Source: JAEUJM01 sp041918615
GTDB taxonomy: Bacteria; Actinomycetota; Acidimicrobiia; Acidimicrobiales; DATDAH01
Assembly: GCA_041918615.1 (NCBI GenBank)
Contig: JAYRVH010000054.1
Span: forward strand, 1-64,000
Direction: 5' to 3'
Length of the DNA: 64,000 nucleotides
A model generated the notes under the pieces. The model saw only the letters and a list, made by a program, of their open reading frames with translations, did no database searches and was not told where the DNA came from. Made by a program: the position numbers and the translations under genes. Of this stretch, positions 32,100-38,942 are shown one piece after another (the first letter of the stretch is position 1; every line of letters starts with the position of its first letter).

Positions 32100-33104
32100 G
32101 TGTTGTTGGGTCGACGATGGTGGTGCGCCATGGCGCCGGTGGTGGGCGCGATGCTCTCGGTGGCCGTCGTGGCCGCGTCGTGCTCGAGCGGCTCGCCCGG
32201 CTCGCCCGGCTCGGGATCGGCCGGGTCGGGCTCACCGTCGACACCGGCGGAACCGACGACCACCACCACCCGGGCCGGGCCCTACCCCGTGCTCACCCAC
32301 ACCGAGACCCTGGTCGACGGCGGGCGCCCCACCCCCGACCTCCCCGAGACGGGTGTCCCGCCCGCCTCCGACCGCACGATGGTCACCACGTTCACCTACC
32401 CGGACGGACCGGGCCCGTTCCCGCTGGTTGCCTTCGCCCACGGCCAGGACGCCACACCACGGAAGTTCGAGCAGCTGTTCGCGGCCTGGGCGGCGGCGGG
32501 CTTCGTCGTGGTGGCACCGGCCTTCCCGCTCAGCAACCAGGACGTGCCCGGCGCGGCGTCGATCCTCGACCTGCCGTCACAGCCCGGCGACCTGTCCTTC
32601 GTCATCTCGTCAGCGCTCCGCATGAACGGCGAGCCGGGCAGCGTCCTGCAGGGGAAGGTGGACCCCGAGGAGATCGGCGTGGCGGGCCTGTCGCTCGGCG
32701 GGGCCACGGTCTACGGGATCACCTTCGACGCCTGCTGCCTCGATTCCCGCGTCGATGCCGCCATCGTCATGGACGGGGTCCACCCGGCGATCGGGGGTGC
32801 CTTCGACCTGGCCAACGGCACCCCACTCCTCATCATGCACGCGGACGGCGACTACCGGCTTCCCTACGCCAACGCACAGGAGGCGTTCGCCGCCGCGGTC
32901 GCCCCGAAGTACTTCGTCACCATCCACGAGGACGTCCACTTCCAGCCCTACGAGGACGCACCCGACCCCGCCGATCAGATGGTGATCGACACCACCACCG
33001 CCTTCTGGCGGCTCTACCTCGGCCACGATGCGGCCGCCGCTGTCGACCTCAGCAGCAGCGCACGGGTCGACGGCCTGACCACGGTGATCGAGAACCCCGG
33101 CTGA
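32100..33104 (+). CDS. Lipoprotein alpha/beta hydrolase, dienelactone/PET-hydrolase-like
   Basis: About 334 residues. A signal with basic GRR and hydrophobic core ends in a lipobox-like AASC, followed by a Gly/Ser/Pro linker. The catalytic domain has VAFAHGQDATP, nucleophile VAGLSLGGATVYG, the acid in MHADGDYRLPY and the His in IHEDVHFQPYE. A CC pair occurs in DACCLDSRVDA. The start is uncertain: GTG 32100 gives a normal signal peptide, ATG 32130 is the next choice. It runs convergent to rsrA with 12 bp between. Predicted secreted esterase; substrate unknown. Confidence 0.85.
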   Translation: MLLGRRWWCAMAPVVGAMLSVAVVAASCSSGSPGSPGSGSAGSGSPSTPAEPTTTTTRAGPYPVLTHTETLVDGGRPTPDLPETGVPPASDRTMVTTFTYPDGPGPFPLVAFAHGQDATPRKFEQLFAAWAAAGFVVVAPAFPLSNQDVPGAASILDLPSQPGDLSFVISSALRMNGEPGSVLQGKVDPEEIGVAGLSLGGATVYGITFDACCLDSRVDAAIVMDGVHPAIGGAFDLANGTPLLIMHADGDYRLPYANAQEAFAAAVAPKYFVTIHEDVHFQPYEDAPDPADQMVIDTTTAFWRLYLGHDAAAAVDLSSSARVDGLTTVIENPG

Positions 33105-33116
33105 CAGCCCGAACAG

Positions 33117-33377
33117 CTAGCGCGTGTCGGAGGTCCGGGCCTGCTGGAGGGCGTCGGCGATCCGCAGGCGAAGCGATTCGGGCACCTCGTCGCGGCAACG
33201 CTGCGAGATGACCTTGCGGAGCTCGGCCTCGAAGCCCTGTGCGTCGAGGCACGGGGGGCAGTCGTCGAGGTGGGCCTTGATCTTCTCGCGCTTGTGGTCG
33301 GTGAGCTCGCCGTCGAGATAGGGCCAGATCTCGTGGAGAGTCTCCTCGCACTCTGGCTTCATCGGCTTCTCGCTCAT
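33117..33377 (-). CDS. rsrA: Zinc-containing redox anti-sigma factor (RsrA-like)
   Basis: An 86-residue ZAS-family anti-sigma factor. C10, H36, C40 and C43 (HLDDCPPC) match the four zinc ligands C11, H37, C41 and C44 of S. coelicolor RsrA with a shift of one. Disulfide formation on thiol oxidation would release zinc and the sigma factor. ATG 33377 overlaps the sigR stop (ATGA). The presence of this pair supports a mycothiol-using actinobacterium. Confidence 0.93.
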   Translation of the reverse strand: MSEKPMKPECEETLHEIWPYLDGELTDHKREKIKAHLDDCPPCLDAQGFEAELRKVISQRCRDEVPESLRLRIADALQQARTSDTR

Positions 33378-33973
33378 CCTGCGTGCTCCACGACGTCGAC
33401 GGCCTCGCCGGCGATGGGCACCAGGCCTCGCTCGACGGCATAGGTGTACAACGCCTTCTGCAGGCCCTTTCTTCCCCGGTGCAGTCGGCTCATCACCGTG
33501 CCGATGGGCACGTCGAGGATCTGGGCGATCTCCTTGTACGAGAAGCCCTCGACGTCGGCGAGCAGCACGGCGACACGGAACTTCTCGGGCAGCGACTCGA
33601 TGGCGTCCTTGACCTCGCTGTCGGTGACATGGTCGAGCAGCTCGTCCTCGGCGCTACGCCCCACCTCGGCGGCTTCGAGCCCACCCAGCCGCCGGTAGAG
33701 GTAGAGGTCTTCCACCTCGTCGAGCTCGGACTCCTCGGGGCGGCGCTTCTTGGCCCGGTAGTTGTTGATGAAGGTGTTGGTGAGAATCCGGTAGAGCCAG
33801 GCCTTCAGGTTGGTGCCCTCCTGGAATCCGCCGAAGCCCCGGTAGGCCTTCAGGTAGGTCTCCTGCACCAGGTCTTCGGCGTCGGCCGGGTTGCGCGTCA
33901 TGCGCAGCGCCCCCGAGTAGAGCGAGCTCATGTGCTGCATCGCCTGCTCGGCGAAGTCCGCCTGGTCGGCCAT
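33374..33973 (-). CDS. sigR: ECF sigma factor, SigR/SigH type
   Basis: A 199-residue ECF sigma factor controlling the thiol-oxidative stress response. Region 2 has RNPADAEDLVQETYLKAYRG and NLKAWLYRILTNTFINNYR; region 4 has FSYKEIAQILDVPIGTVMSR. ATG 33973 is chosen because TAGGGT lies 7 nt upstream with no Shine-Dalgarno. Cotranscribed with rsrA. No GGAAT-N18-GTT autoregulatory promoter was found directly upstream. Confidence 0.94.
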   Translation of the reverse strand: MADQADFAEQAMQHMSSLYSGALRMTRNPADAEDLVQETYLKAYRGFGGFQEGTNLKAWLYRILTNTFINNYRAKKRRPEESELDEVEDLYLYRRLGGLEAAEVGRSAEDELLDHVTDSEVKDAIESLPEKFRVAVLLADVEGFSYKEIAQILDVPIGTVMSRLHRGRKGLQKALYTYAVERGLVPIAGEAVDVVEHAG

Positions 33974-33980
33974 GCCCCAA

Positions 33981-33986
33981 ACCCTA
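33981..33986 (-). promoter_or_regulatory. -10 box TAGGGT, leaderless promoter of sigR
   Basis: TAGGGT followed by 7 nt and ATG 33973. Confidence 0.5.
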
Positions 33987-34337
33987 CCGGTGGGCGGTCG
34001 GGCGGTCCCCACTCAGCGCGCGGCGCGCGGACCAGCCGCTGCCCGACGCCCCACCTTGATGGACGTGAGGTCGCCGGGGGCGGCCTGGTCGCTGCCCGCA
34101 GGCAGCCCCCCACCGTCCACGACCGTCTGCATCGGTCATGGGCCCACCGACGATGCCCGTGGGCCCGATCCGCAGAGGCCCGAAGCCGCACCCGTGGCGG
34201 CGAGCCAACGGGTCGTGCCTGCCACGAGGCCGACGGGAGACCACGCGATCCTCTGCCGCCGGCCATGGACGAGGTCGGCCGACGCCCCGGAGTGCGGTGG
34301 AGCGTCGACCGCCGGAAGGCAGAGGCAGCAGGCAGGT
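33987..34337. other. Gap without recognisable gene
   Basis: About 350 bp between the HNH gene end and the sigR promoter. Reading frames are short, with arginine/proline-rich translations typical of GC-rich non-coding DNA. The only structure noted is a GCGCGCGGCGCGCGG run near 34017. It may be debris at the edge of the accessory region. Confidence 0.4.
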
Positions 34338-35630
34338 TCAGGCAGCGACGTGACCGTGCAGGTCGCCGACGGCCTCGGCGCCGGCATCGATCCATGGCTG
34401 CTGGCCCGGTGGGTACATGGCCCGTTTCCCGGTGCCGGGCTCGAGTCGCCAGCCCTTGTGGGTCTTCAACCGGTGGTCGTGGGCGCACAGCCAGTCCAGG
34501 TTGGCGAGCTCGGTGACCTGGATCTTGTGCCAGTCGACCCGGTGGTCGACCTGGAGGTGCTCGGTGGCCGAGCACCCGAGTCTGGTGCAACCGATGTTGA
34601 GCAGGTGCAACACGATCTGCTGCACCACGTTGGCGCGCCTGGACAGGTTCGTGACGTTGAACGCGTCGACCCCGTCGTGGATCACGACGGCGATCGCCGC
34701 GTCGGGCAGGAGCTCTCGCAACGCAGCGACGGGGACCGGCCCGACCCCCTGGATCTCGCACAGCTCGCCCGCCTCGGTGAAGCCACGCCTCAAGGCAGCT
34801 GCATCGACCCGCAGGATCAGCTGCACCGGCACACGGGTGGCAGGGCGCGATGACGACGCCGGCCCGGTCGGGGCCGACGGCCCGGTCGGTCCCGCTGGCC
34901 CGGCCGGGCCATCAGCGATACCCGCAACGTCTTCGATGCCGAGCAGAGACATGAGGGCGTCGTAGAGGTTGGCGTCGAAGCGCTCGCGGCGGCCCTCTGC
35001 TCGGGCCCGCGCGAACACCCGCTGGAGGTGCGGGTCCAACAGGGCGTTCAGCTTGGCGTTGTGATGGGCAGGACCGTGGTAGCTGCCCCATCCCTCGCCC
35101 TCGGCGTTGACGCCGCTCTGGAACGATCGGTTCTTGCGCGCCGCCGCGTGGCGGGCCGCGTCGTCGCCCAATGCGGCCGCCTTGCGCGCCTTGGCCTGGC
35201 GGGCGAGCTCACCGAACGAGCCCCTGCGGGCCGTGTCCAACAGCTCGTCCTCGCAGCCCGGATCTGCCGACGCCCCGTCTGCGACCGCCTTGGCCTGGTC
35301 GGGCGAGAGCTCACCATTGCGCACCGCATCCTGCGCCGCGGGCAGCTCCTTCAGGCGCCGCGAGCACTCCAGATCACGGGCGGCGTCGCCGGCCGACTGA
35401 CCCGTCTGCTTCGCCAGCCACTCTGCCGCGGACCGCTCACCGCCCTCGCCCCACAACGACTCGTTGTCGACCCGACGGGACAGCAAGAGGCGCAAGCCAG
35501 CCGCGGACTTCTCGATGGCAGCGAGCACCTTGATGGCCTCGGCGGCTTGATCGACGGTCAGCGTGTCGGGGTCGAGCCGCTTGGCGACAGCTGCGAGGTG
35601 GGCCTTGATCGCTCGCAGGATTCGGAACAT
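34338..35630 (-). CDS. DUF222 and HNH endonuclease domain protein
   Basis: A 430-residue member of the large actinobacterial 13E12/DUF222 family. Residues 20-240 form the helical DUF222 part (RSAAEWLAKQTGQSAGDAARD). A Pro/Gly/Ala linker (about 240-265) is followed by a C-terminal HNH-like domain: RLGCSATEHLQVDHRVDW, ELANLDWLCAHDHRLKTHKGW. It carries DHRVDW and HDHRLKTH metal-binding residues. These genes spread in repeated copies and may be mobile. A TATCAT -10 with leaderless spacing precedes ATG 35630. Accessory region. Confidence 0.9.
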   Translation of the reverse strand: MFRILRAIKAHLAAVAKRLDPDTLTVDQAAEAIKVLAAIEKSAAGLRLLLSRRVDNESLWGEGGERSAAEWLAKQTGQSAGDAARDLECSRRLKELPAAQDAVRNGELSPDQAKAVADGASADPGCEDELLDTARRGSFGELARQAKARKAAALGDDAARHAAARKNRSFQSGVNAEGEGWGSYHGPAHHNAKLNALLDPHLQRVFARARAEGRRERFDANLYDALMSLLGIEDVAGIADGPAGPAGPTGPSAPTGPASSSRPATRVPVQLILRVDAAALRRGFTEAGELCEIQGVGPVPVAALRELLPDAAIAVVIHDGVDAFNVTNLSRRANVVQQIVLHLLNIGCTRLGCSATEHLQVDHRVDWHKIQVTELANLDWLCAHDHRLKTHKGWRLEPGTGKRAMYPPGQQPWIDAGAEAVGDLHGHVAA

Positions 35631-35637
35631 GTGTTCG

Positions 35638-35666
35638 ATGATAGGCGCTGATCAGGGCACCGACAA
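35638..35666 (-). promoter_or_regulatory. Promoter of the HNH gene
   Basis: TTGTCG (35661-35666), 17-bp spacer, TATCAT (35638-35643), then 7 nt to ATG 35630. It is the clearest -35/-10 pair in the window and lies beside an AT-rich island at about 35667-35705. Confidence 0.6.
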
Positions 35667-35877
35667 GCTTTTTCAATATTTCTTCTATGATTTCATTCCA
35701 CATGCGGGCTCCGACCCGGCCCCACTTCCCGGCACGGGGCCTGCGTCGCTCTCTCCGCCCTCCATACGGGTCGGCGTGAGCTATCGCCATCGCCCGGGCC
35801 GGCGGGCCTTGAACGCCGTTGGCGCGATGACGTCGTAGCGGCGCGCCCGACCTCGTTGTGGCCGTCGGTGCGCCTGG

Positions 35878-36125
35878 TCACGGTTCGAGGAGCCTCGGGT
35901 GGCTGGAGTGGAGCGCCATGGCCTGGAAGAAGCTCGTCGCGTTCGTCGGCCACGAGCACGACGACCTCGAGCGGGTTCGCGGCACGGCCCGGGCCGATGA
36001 AGAGCCAACCACCGGCCGGGATCATCGCCGTGGTCTTCGACGGCCATCGAGTCCTCGACGCCGTGGAGCATGTCGGAGGCATCGATGCCGTGACGGCGAG
36101 GAGACCGGTGGACGACCTCCGCTGA
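35878..36125 (-). pseudogene. Frameshifted toxin-like (BrnT/DUF4258-type) remnant
   Basis: Two minus-strand frames join into one recognisable sequence: RHGIDASDMLHGVEDSM followed by DDPGRW in one frame, then WLFIGPGRAANPLEVVVLVA in the next. This matches the layout of small actinobacterial proteins with (W)LxIGPDxAGNxLEVV, usually toxins of RelE/BrnT-like type. A further shift near 35915 is needed to reach a family-like QAMALH end and the TGA at 35878. No start codon remains; an in-frame stop bounds the 5' end. It sits just 3' of the tRNA. Confidence 0.5.
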
Positions 36126-36175
36126 TCACTGCATTGCGAAACATCTGCTCCGGTCAGCCATTGGCGCCGGAAGCC

Positions 36176-36251
36176 TGGAGCCCGAGAGGAGATTCGAACT
36201 CCTGACCTGCTCATTACGAGTGAGCTGCTCTGCCGACTGAGCTACCCGGGC
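36176..36251 (-). tRNA. tRNA-Thr (anticodon CGT)
   Basis: A 76-nt cloverleaf with encoded CCA (36176-36178). The acceptor stem pairs GCCCGGG with CTCGGGC (one G-U), the D-arm contains AGCTCAGTCGGCAGAGC, the anticodon stem GCTCA/TGAGC encloses CTCGTAA with anticodon CGT, and the T-arm is AGGAG-TTCGAAT-CTCCT. It decodes ACG. A tRNA at the edge of an accessory region is a typical integration site, but no integrase is seen. Confidence 0.96.
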
Positions 36252-36358
36252 GGGTCCCCCACGTTACCGGGGCGGCGGCGTGGACCCGAAGCCGGATCCG
36301 TCGCGCCGCTGCGGCGTCAGCGGAAGCCGATCGCCGCGGTCGGGTCCACGCAGGCTCG

Positions 36359-36364
36359 TAGGAT
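36359..36364 (+). promoter_or_regulatory. -10 box TAGGAT, leaderless promoter
   Basis: CGTAGGAT followed by 7 nt and ATG 36372; decides this start over the ATG three codons upstream, which overlaps the box. Confidence 0.55.
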
Positions 36365-36371
36365 GGTCACC

Positions 36372-36668
36372 ATGGCCGAAGCTGCCCTCCGGACGCTGGT
36401 CGACACGAACCGGCAGCAGATCAAGTCCGTGGTGACACGTCACCGCGGCCGGTCGGTCGCCCTCTTCGGATCGGTCGCCAGAGGCGAGGAGACACCGGAA
36501 AGCGATCTGGACTTCCTGGTCGAGTTCGATGCCGGGGCAGCGCTGTTCGATCTGGTCCGGATCGAGATGGACCTTGAAGAACTGCTCGGGCGACCGGTCG
36601 ACGTGGTTTCGGTGGGCGGCCTGCTCCCCGAGGACGACGACGTCCGCCGCGACGCGATCCCGCTGTGA
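36372..36668 (+). CDS. MNT-domain nucleotidyltransferase (MntA-like antitoxin)
   Basis: A 98-residue minimal nucleotidyltransferase with ALFGSVARGEE and SDLDFLVEFD, the GSx10DxD active site, and a C-terminal LLGRPVDVVSVGGL. In HepT/MntA systems this protein AMPylates the HEPN RNase toxin. Its stop overlaps the GTG of the hepT-like ORF (GTGA), as in intact modules, but that partner is truncated. Confidence 0.88.
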   Translation: MAEAALRTLVDTNRQQIKSVVTRHRGRSVALFGSVARGEETPESDLDFLVEFDAGAALFDLVRIEMDLEELLGRPVDVVSVGGLLPEDDDVRRDAIPL

Positions 36669-36910
36669 GTCGGACCGACGAGAAGCGGCTCAACGACATC
36701 CGCCGCATGTGCGCCACCGCCGCCATGGACGGTTCCGAGTCAGGTGTCAGGGCCGAAGAGGCCTTCGATGAGGTACTGGACCTTCGGTTCGAGTGGTCGG
36801 GCCGACCCAATGACCCGTTCGGTGAGATCGAGGATCTCCGACGCGGACGTCAGCCCGCACCGGTCGGCGAGGAAGCGGATGTCGTCGCTGTCTCGGTCGA
36901 CTCGCCCTGA
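36665..36910 (+). pseudogene. Truncated HepT-like HEPN toxin gene
   Basis: GTG 36665 begins SRTDEKRLNDIRRMCATAA, the usual HepT N-terminus, coupled to mntA. Family resemblance stops near residue 40 (about 36780). From there the frame is antisense to the opposing nucleotidyltransferase gene, whose end lies at 36740. The HEPN catalytic motif Rx4-6H, which lies in the C-terminal half, is absent, so no toxin activity is expected. Confidence 0.65.
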
Positions 36911-37276
36911 GGCAACTTTCAGCGCGAGAAGTCGTTCTGGTGCGGGGACGCTCACACGGATGCCGGGGGCGTCGAGGACTACCGTCGCCCCCTCGGCAAC
37001 GGTCGGCGTGATGAAGGTCTTTGCTGCGTCGTCCAACCAGCCCTCGTCGAGGCCGTGGCGCGAACCGACGATGGCGGCGGCGGCGTACACGACGGACTTC
37101 GGTTCGAAGACCCCGTCGATGTCGCGAGTTGAGCGGCGGGTGTCGTAGGCCAGGGCCATGGCCGCGCCGCCGATCACGAACAACTCACCGCGGGTGCCGC
37201 GGCTGTCGAGTTCGGCACCGAGTTCGACGAGCAGCGCCTCGATGTCTGAACGGGCCAGATCCCCGGTCAGACGCAC
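36740..37276 (-). CDS. DUF6036-type nucleotidyltransferase
   Basis: A 178-residue protein with LFVIGGAAMALAYDTRRSTRDIDGVF, the GG-x-DxD nucleotidyltransferase signature (GGAAMAL then RDID), followed by APERLLALKVASGR and a C-terminal helical part. Such enzymes are encoded with a small helical partner in toxin-antitoxin or abortive-infection-like pairs. GTG 37276 overlaps its partner by 10 bp. Its 3' end runs across the truncated hepT. Confidence 0.8.
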   Translation of the reverse strand: MRLTGDLARSDIEALLVELGAELDSRGTRGELFVIGGAAMALAYDTRRSTRDIDGVFEPKSVVYAAAAIVGSRHGLDEGWLDDAAKTFITPTVAEGATVVLDAPGIRVSVPAPERLLALKVASGRVDRDSDDIRFLADRCGLTSASEILDLTERVIGSARPLEPKVQYLIEGLFGPDT

Positions 37277-37617
37277 TGAAGCGAATCCTCTTCGATGAGC
37301 AGGCCTCGTATGGCGAACACGGCCGGGGAGTGCACCAAGGAATGAGCGATAAGTGAGTCGGGGCCCGGGTGCCAGAACACTGGTGACTCGCGCTCCTTGG
37401 AGACGGTCCACGTCGGGCGAGCCTCGCCACGATGGTCAGCGACGTACTCGGCGGCGGCGGCGACCAGGGCATCGATGTGGGCCCGCCCGTCCAACGGCGG
37501 CTCGATGTCGGCATCGAGCCCTTGACGGATGGCGCGGTCGATCCAGTCGGCCACCAGGCGCACGACCATCTCTGGTTCGCAGTCCGAGAGCCAGAGTGCG
37601 AGTTCCCGGGCATCCAC
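37267..37617 (-). CDS. Partner protein of the DUF6036 nucleotidyltransferase
   Basis: A 116-residue acidic, mostly helical protein. The N-terminus (LALWLSDCEPEMVVRLVADW) and the C-terminus (FWHPGPDSLIAHSLVHSPAVFA) match the layout of small proteins found immediately upstream of such nucleotidyltransferases. The two genes overlap by 10 bp. I infer a toxin-antitoxin-like pair; which member is toxic cannot be read from sequence. GTG 37617 is the start. Confidence 0.7.
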   Translation of the reverse strand: MDARELALWLSDCEPEMVVRLVADWIDRAIRQGLDADIEPPLDGRAHIDALVAAAAEYVADHRGEARPTWTVSKERESPVFWHPGPDSLIAHSLVHSPAVFAIRGLLIEEDSLQCV

Positions 37618-37805
37618 ACCCAGAAGTGTGCCGGATCACGCCCATCTTCGCCGCCATCGCTCCTGCATGCCGCCCGCCAGCACGAGCGGGTATCGGGGGC
37701 ACCGGATGGGAAACGCTCCTCACGACGGCCACGCTGCGTGAACAGTGGCAGGTGGTGTCCGACCCTGGTTCACGGACGACGCCGACTCGAGAACAGACAG
37801 CCCCG

Positions 37806-38690
37806 TCACCGCTCCGCGGGGTCGACGCGGGTGACCGTGCCGTCGAGGAAGTTGGCGACCCAGACCGCGTCGGACGTGGCCGCCACCCCCACCGGGCTGC
37901 TCCCCACGTCGAACGTCCCCGTCACCTCACTGGTTGCCGGGTCGATCCGCACCACGCTCGCATCGTCGCGGATCACGACCCACACCGCGTCCGCCGTCGC
38001 CGCCACCCCCACCGGGCTGTTGCCCACCGCGACCGTCCCCGTCACCACGTTCGTAGCCGGATCGACGCGAGTGACCGCCCCGCCGTTCGTGTTGGAGACC
38101 CAGACGGCATCGCCGGTCGCCGCCAGGCCCGCCGGGGTGTCGCCCACCGCCACCGTCGCCGACACCGCGTTCGTCGCCGGATCGATCCGCGACACGGTCC
38201 CCTCGTCCCGATTCGCCACCCACACCGCATCAGCCGTCGCCGCCACCCCCACCGGGCTGTCGCCCACCTCGACCGTCGCCGTCACCGCGTTCGTCGCCGG
38301 ATCGATCCGCGACACGCTGGCGTCGTCCTGATTCGCCACCCACACGGCGTCGCCGGAAACGGCCACGCCCACCGGGCTGTCGCCCACCTCGACCGTCTCC
38401 GCGACCTCGGCGGTCGCCGGGTCGATCCGGGTGACGGACCCACCACTCGTGTTGGCCACCCACACGGCGCCGTCGGCAACCGCCACGCCGACCGGGCGGG
38501 GGCCGACCGCGATCTCGTTGGCGACACGGTCACCCTCGGCGCCAGGGGCGCGAACGGGCCCGGTCTCCGGCCTGTCGACGCCGGTGCCACACGCAGCGAC
38601 CGACAGCAACAGGAGGCTGCACAACGCGAGCCCCCGGATCGTCACTCCCGGAGCCGTCCCCTCTCCGATCATCCGGTGCCGGCGGGACAT
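37806..38690 (-). CDS. YVTN-type beta-propeller lipoprotein
   Basis: About 294 residues. A lipoprotein signal (LALCSLLLLSVAACGTG) precedes six 40-residue repeats, each of form VGDSPVGVAVSGDAVWVAN followed by SRIDPATNAV, which should form a six-bladed propeller. The DNA repeats are 120 bp and very similar (especially 38130-38430), pointing to recent duplication or gene conversion. Start uncertain: ATG 38690, ATG 38672 or GTG 38645 all keep the signal. Predicted surface or periplasm-like binding protein; ligand unknown. Confidence 0.85.
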   Translation of the reverse strand: MSRRHRMIGEGTAPGVTIRGLALCSLLLLSVAACGTGVDRPETGPVRAPGAEGDRVANEIAVGPRPVGVAVADGAVWVANTSGGSVTRIDPATAEVAETVEVGDSPVGVAVSGDAVWVANQDDASVSRIDPATNAVTATVEVGDSPVGVAATADAVWVANRDEGTVSRIDPATNAVSATVAVGDTPAGLAATGDAVWVSNTNGGAVTRVDPATNVVTGTVAVGNSPVGVAATADAVWVVIRDDASVVRIDPATSEVTGTFDVGSSPVGVAATSDAVWVANFLDGTVTRVDPAER

Positions 38691-38942
38691 GGCAGCCGGC
38701 CGCACCTGGTGGTCCCCCCACATACGCATCTGCACATCATGGCGGACCCGAGGAGGTGGGCGGGCCACGGCACGACCGAGTCCGCCACTGGTGACGCAAC
38801 GCCGCCCGTCCATCGAACGGGAAGGCCACCGGGGTTTGCGGCCCCGTTCAGCGCACCGTTACCTTCGCCCGGTGGCTCGGATACTTCGAGAATGTGAAGC
38901 AGCGTCCCCGTTTCGGCTCGTTCCATCGACTTGACTGGACCC

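Noticed and set aside
35437..35790. Minus-strand ORF containing the amphipathic segment MWNEIIEEILKKLVGALISA
   Set aside because: Its unusual composition comes from the AT-rich promoter island, and the rest is an out-of-frame reading of the HNH gene.
34338..36251. Prophage or integrative element using tRNA-Thr as attachment site
   Set aside because: No integrase, phage genes or duplicated tRNA 3' end found; only circumstantial signs (HNH gene, decayed toxin, AT-rich spot).
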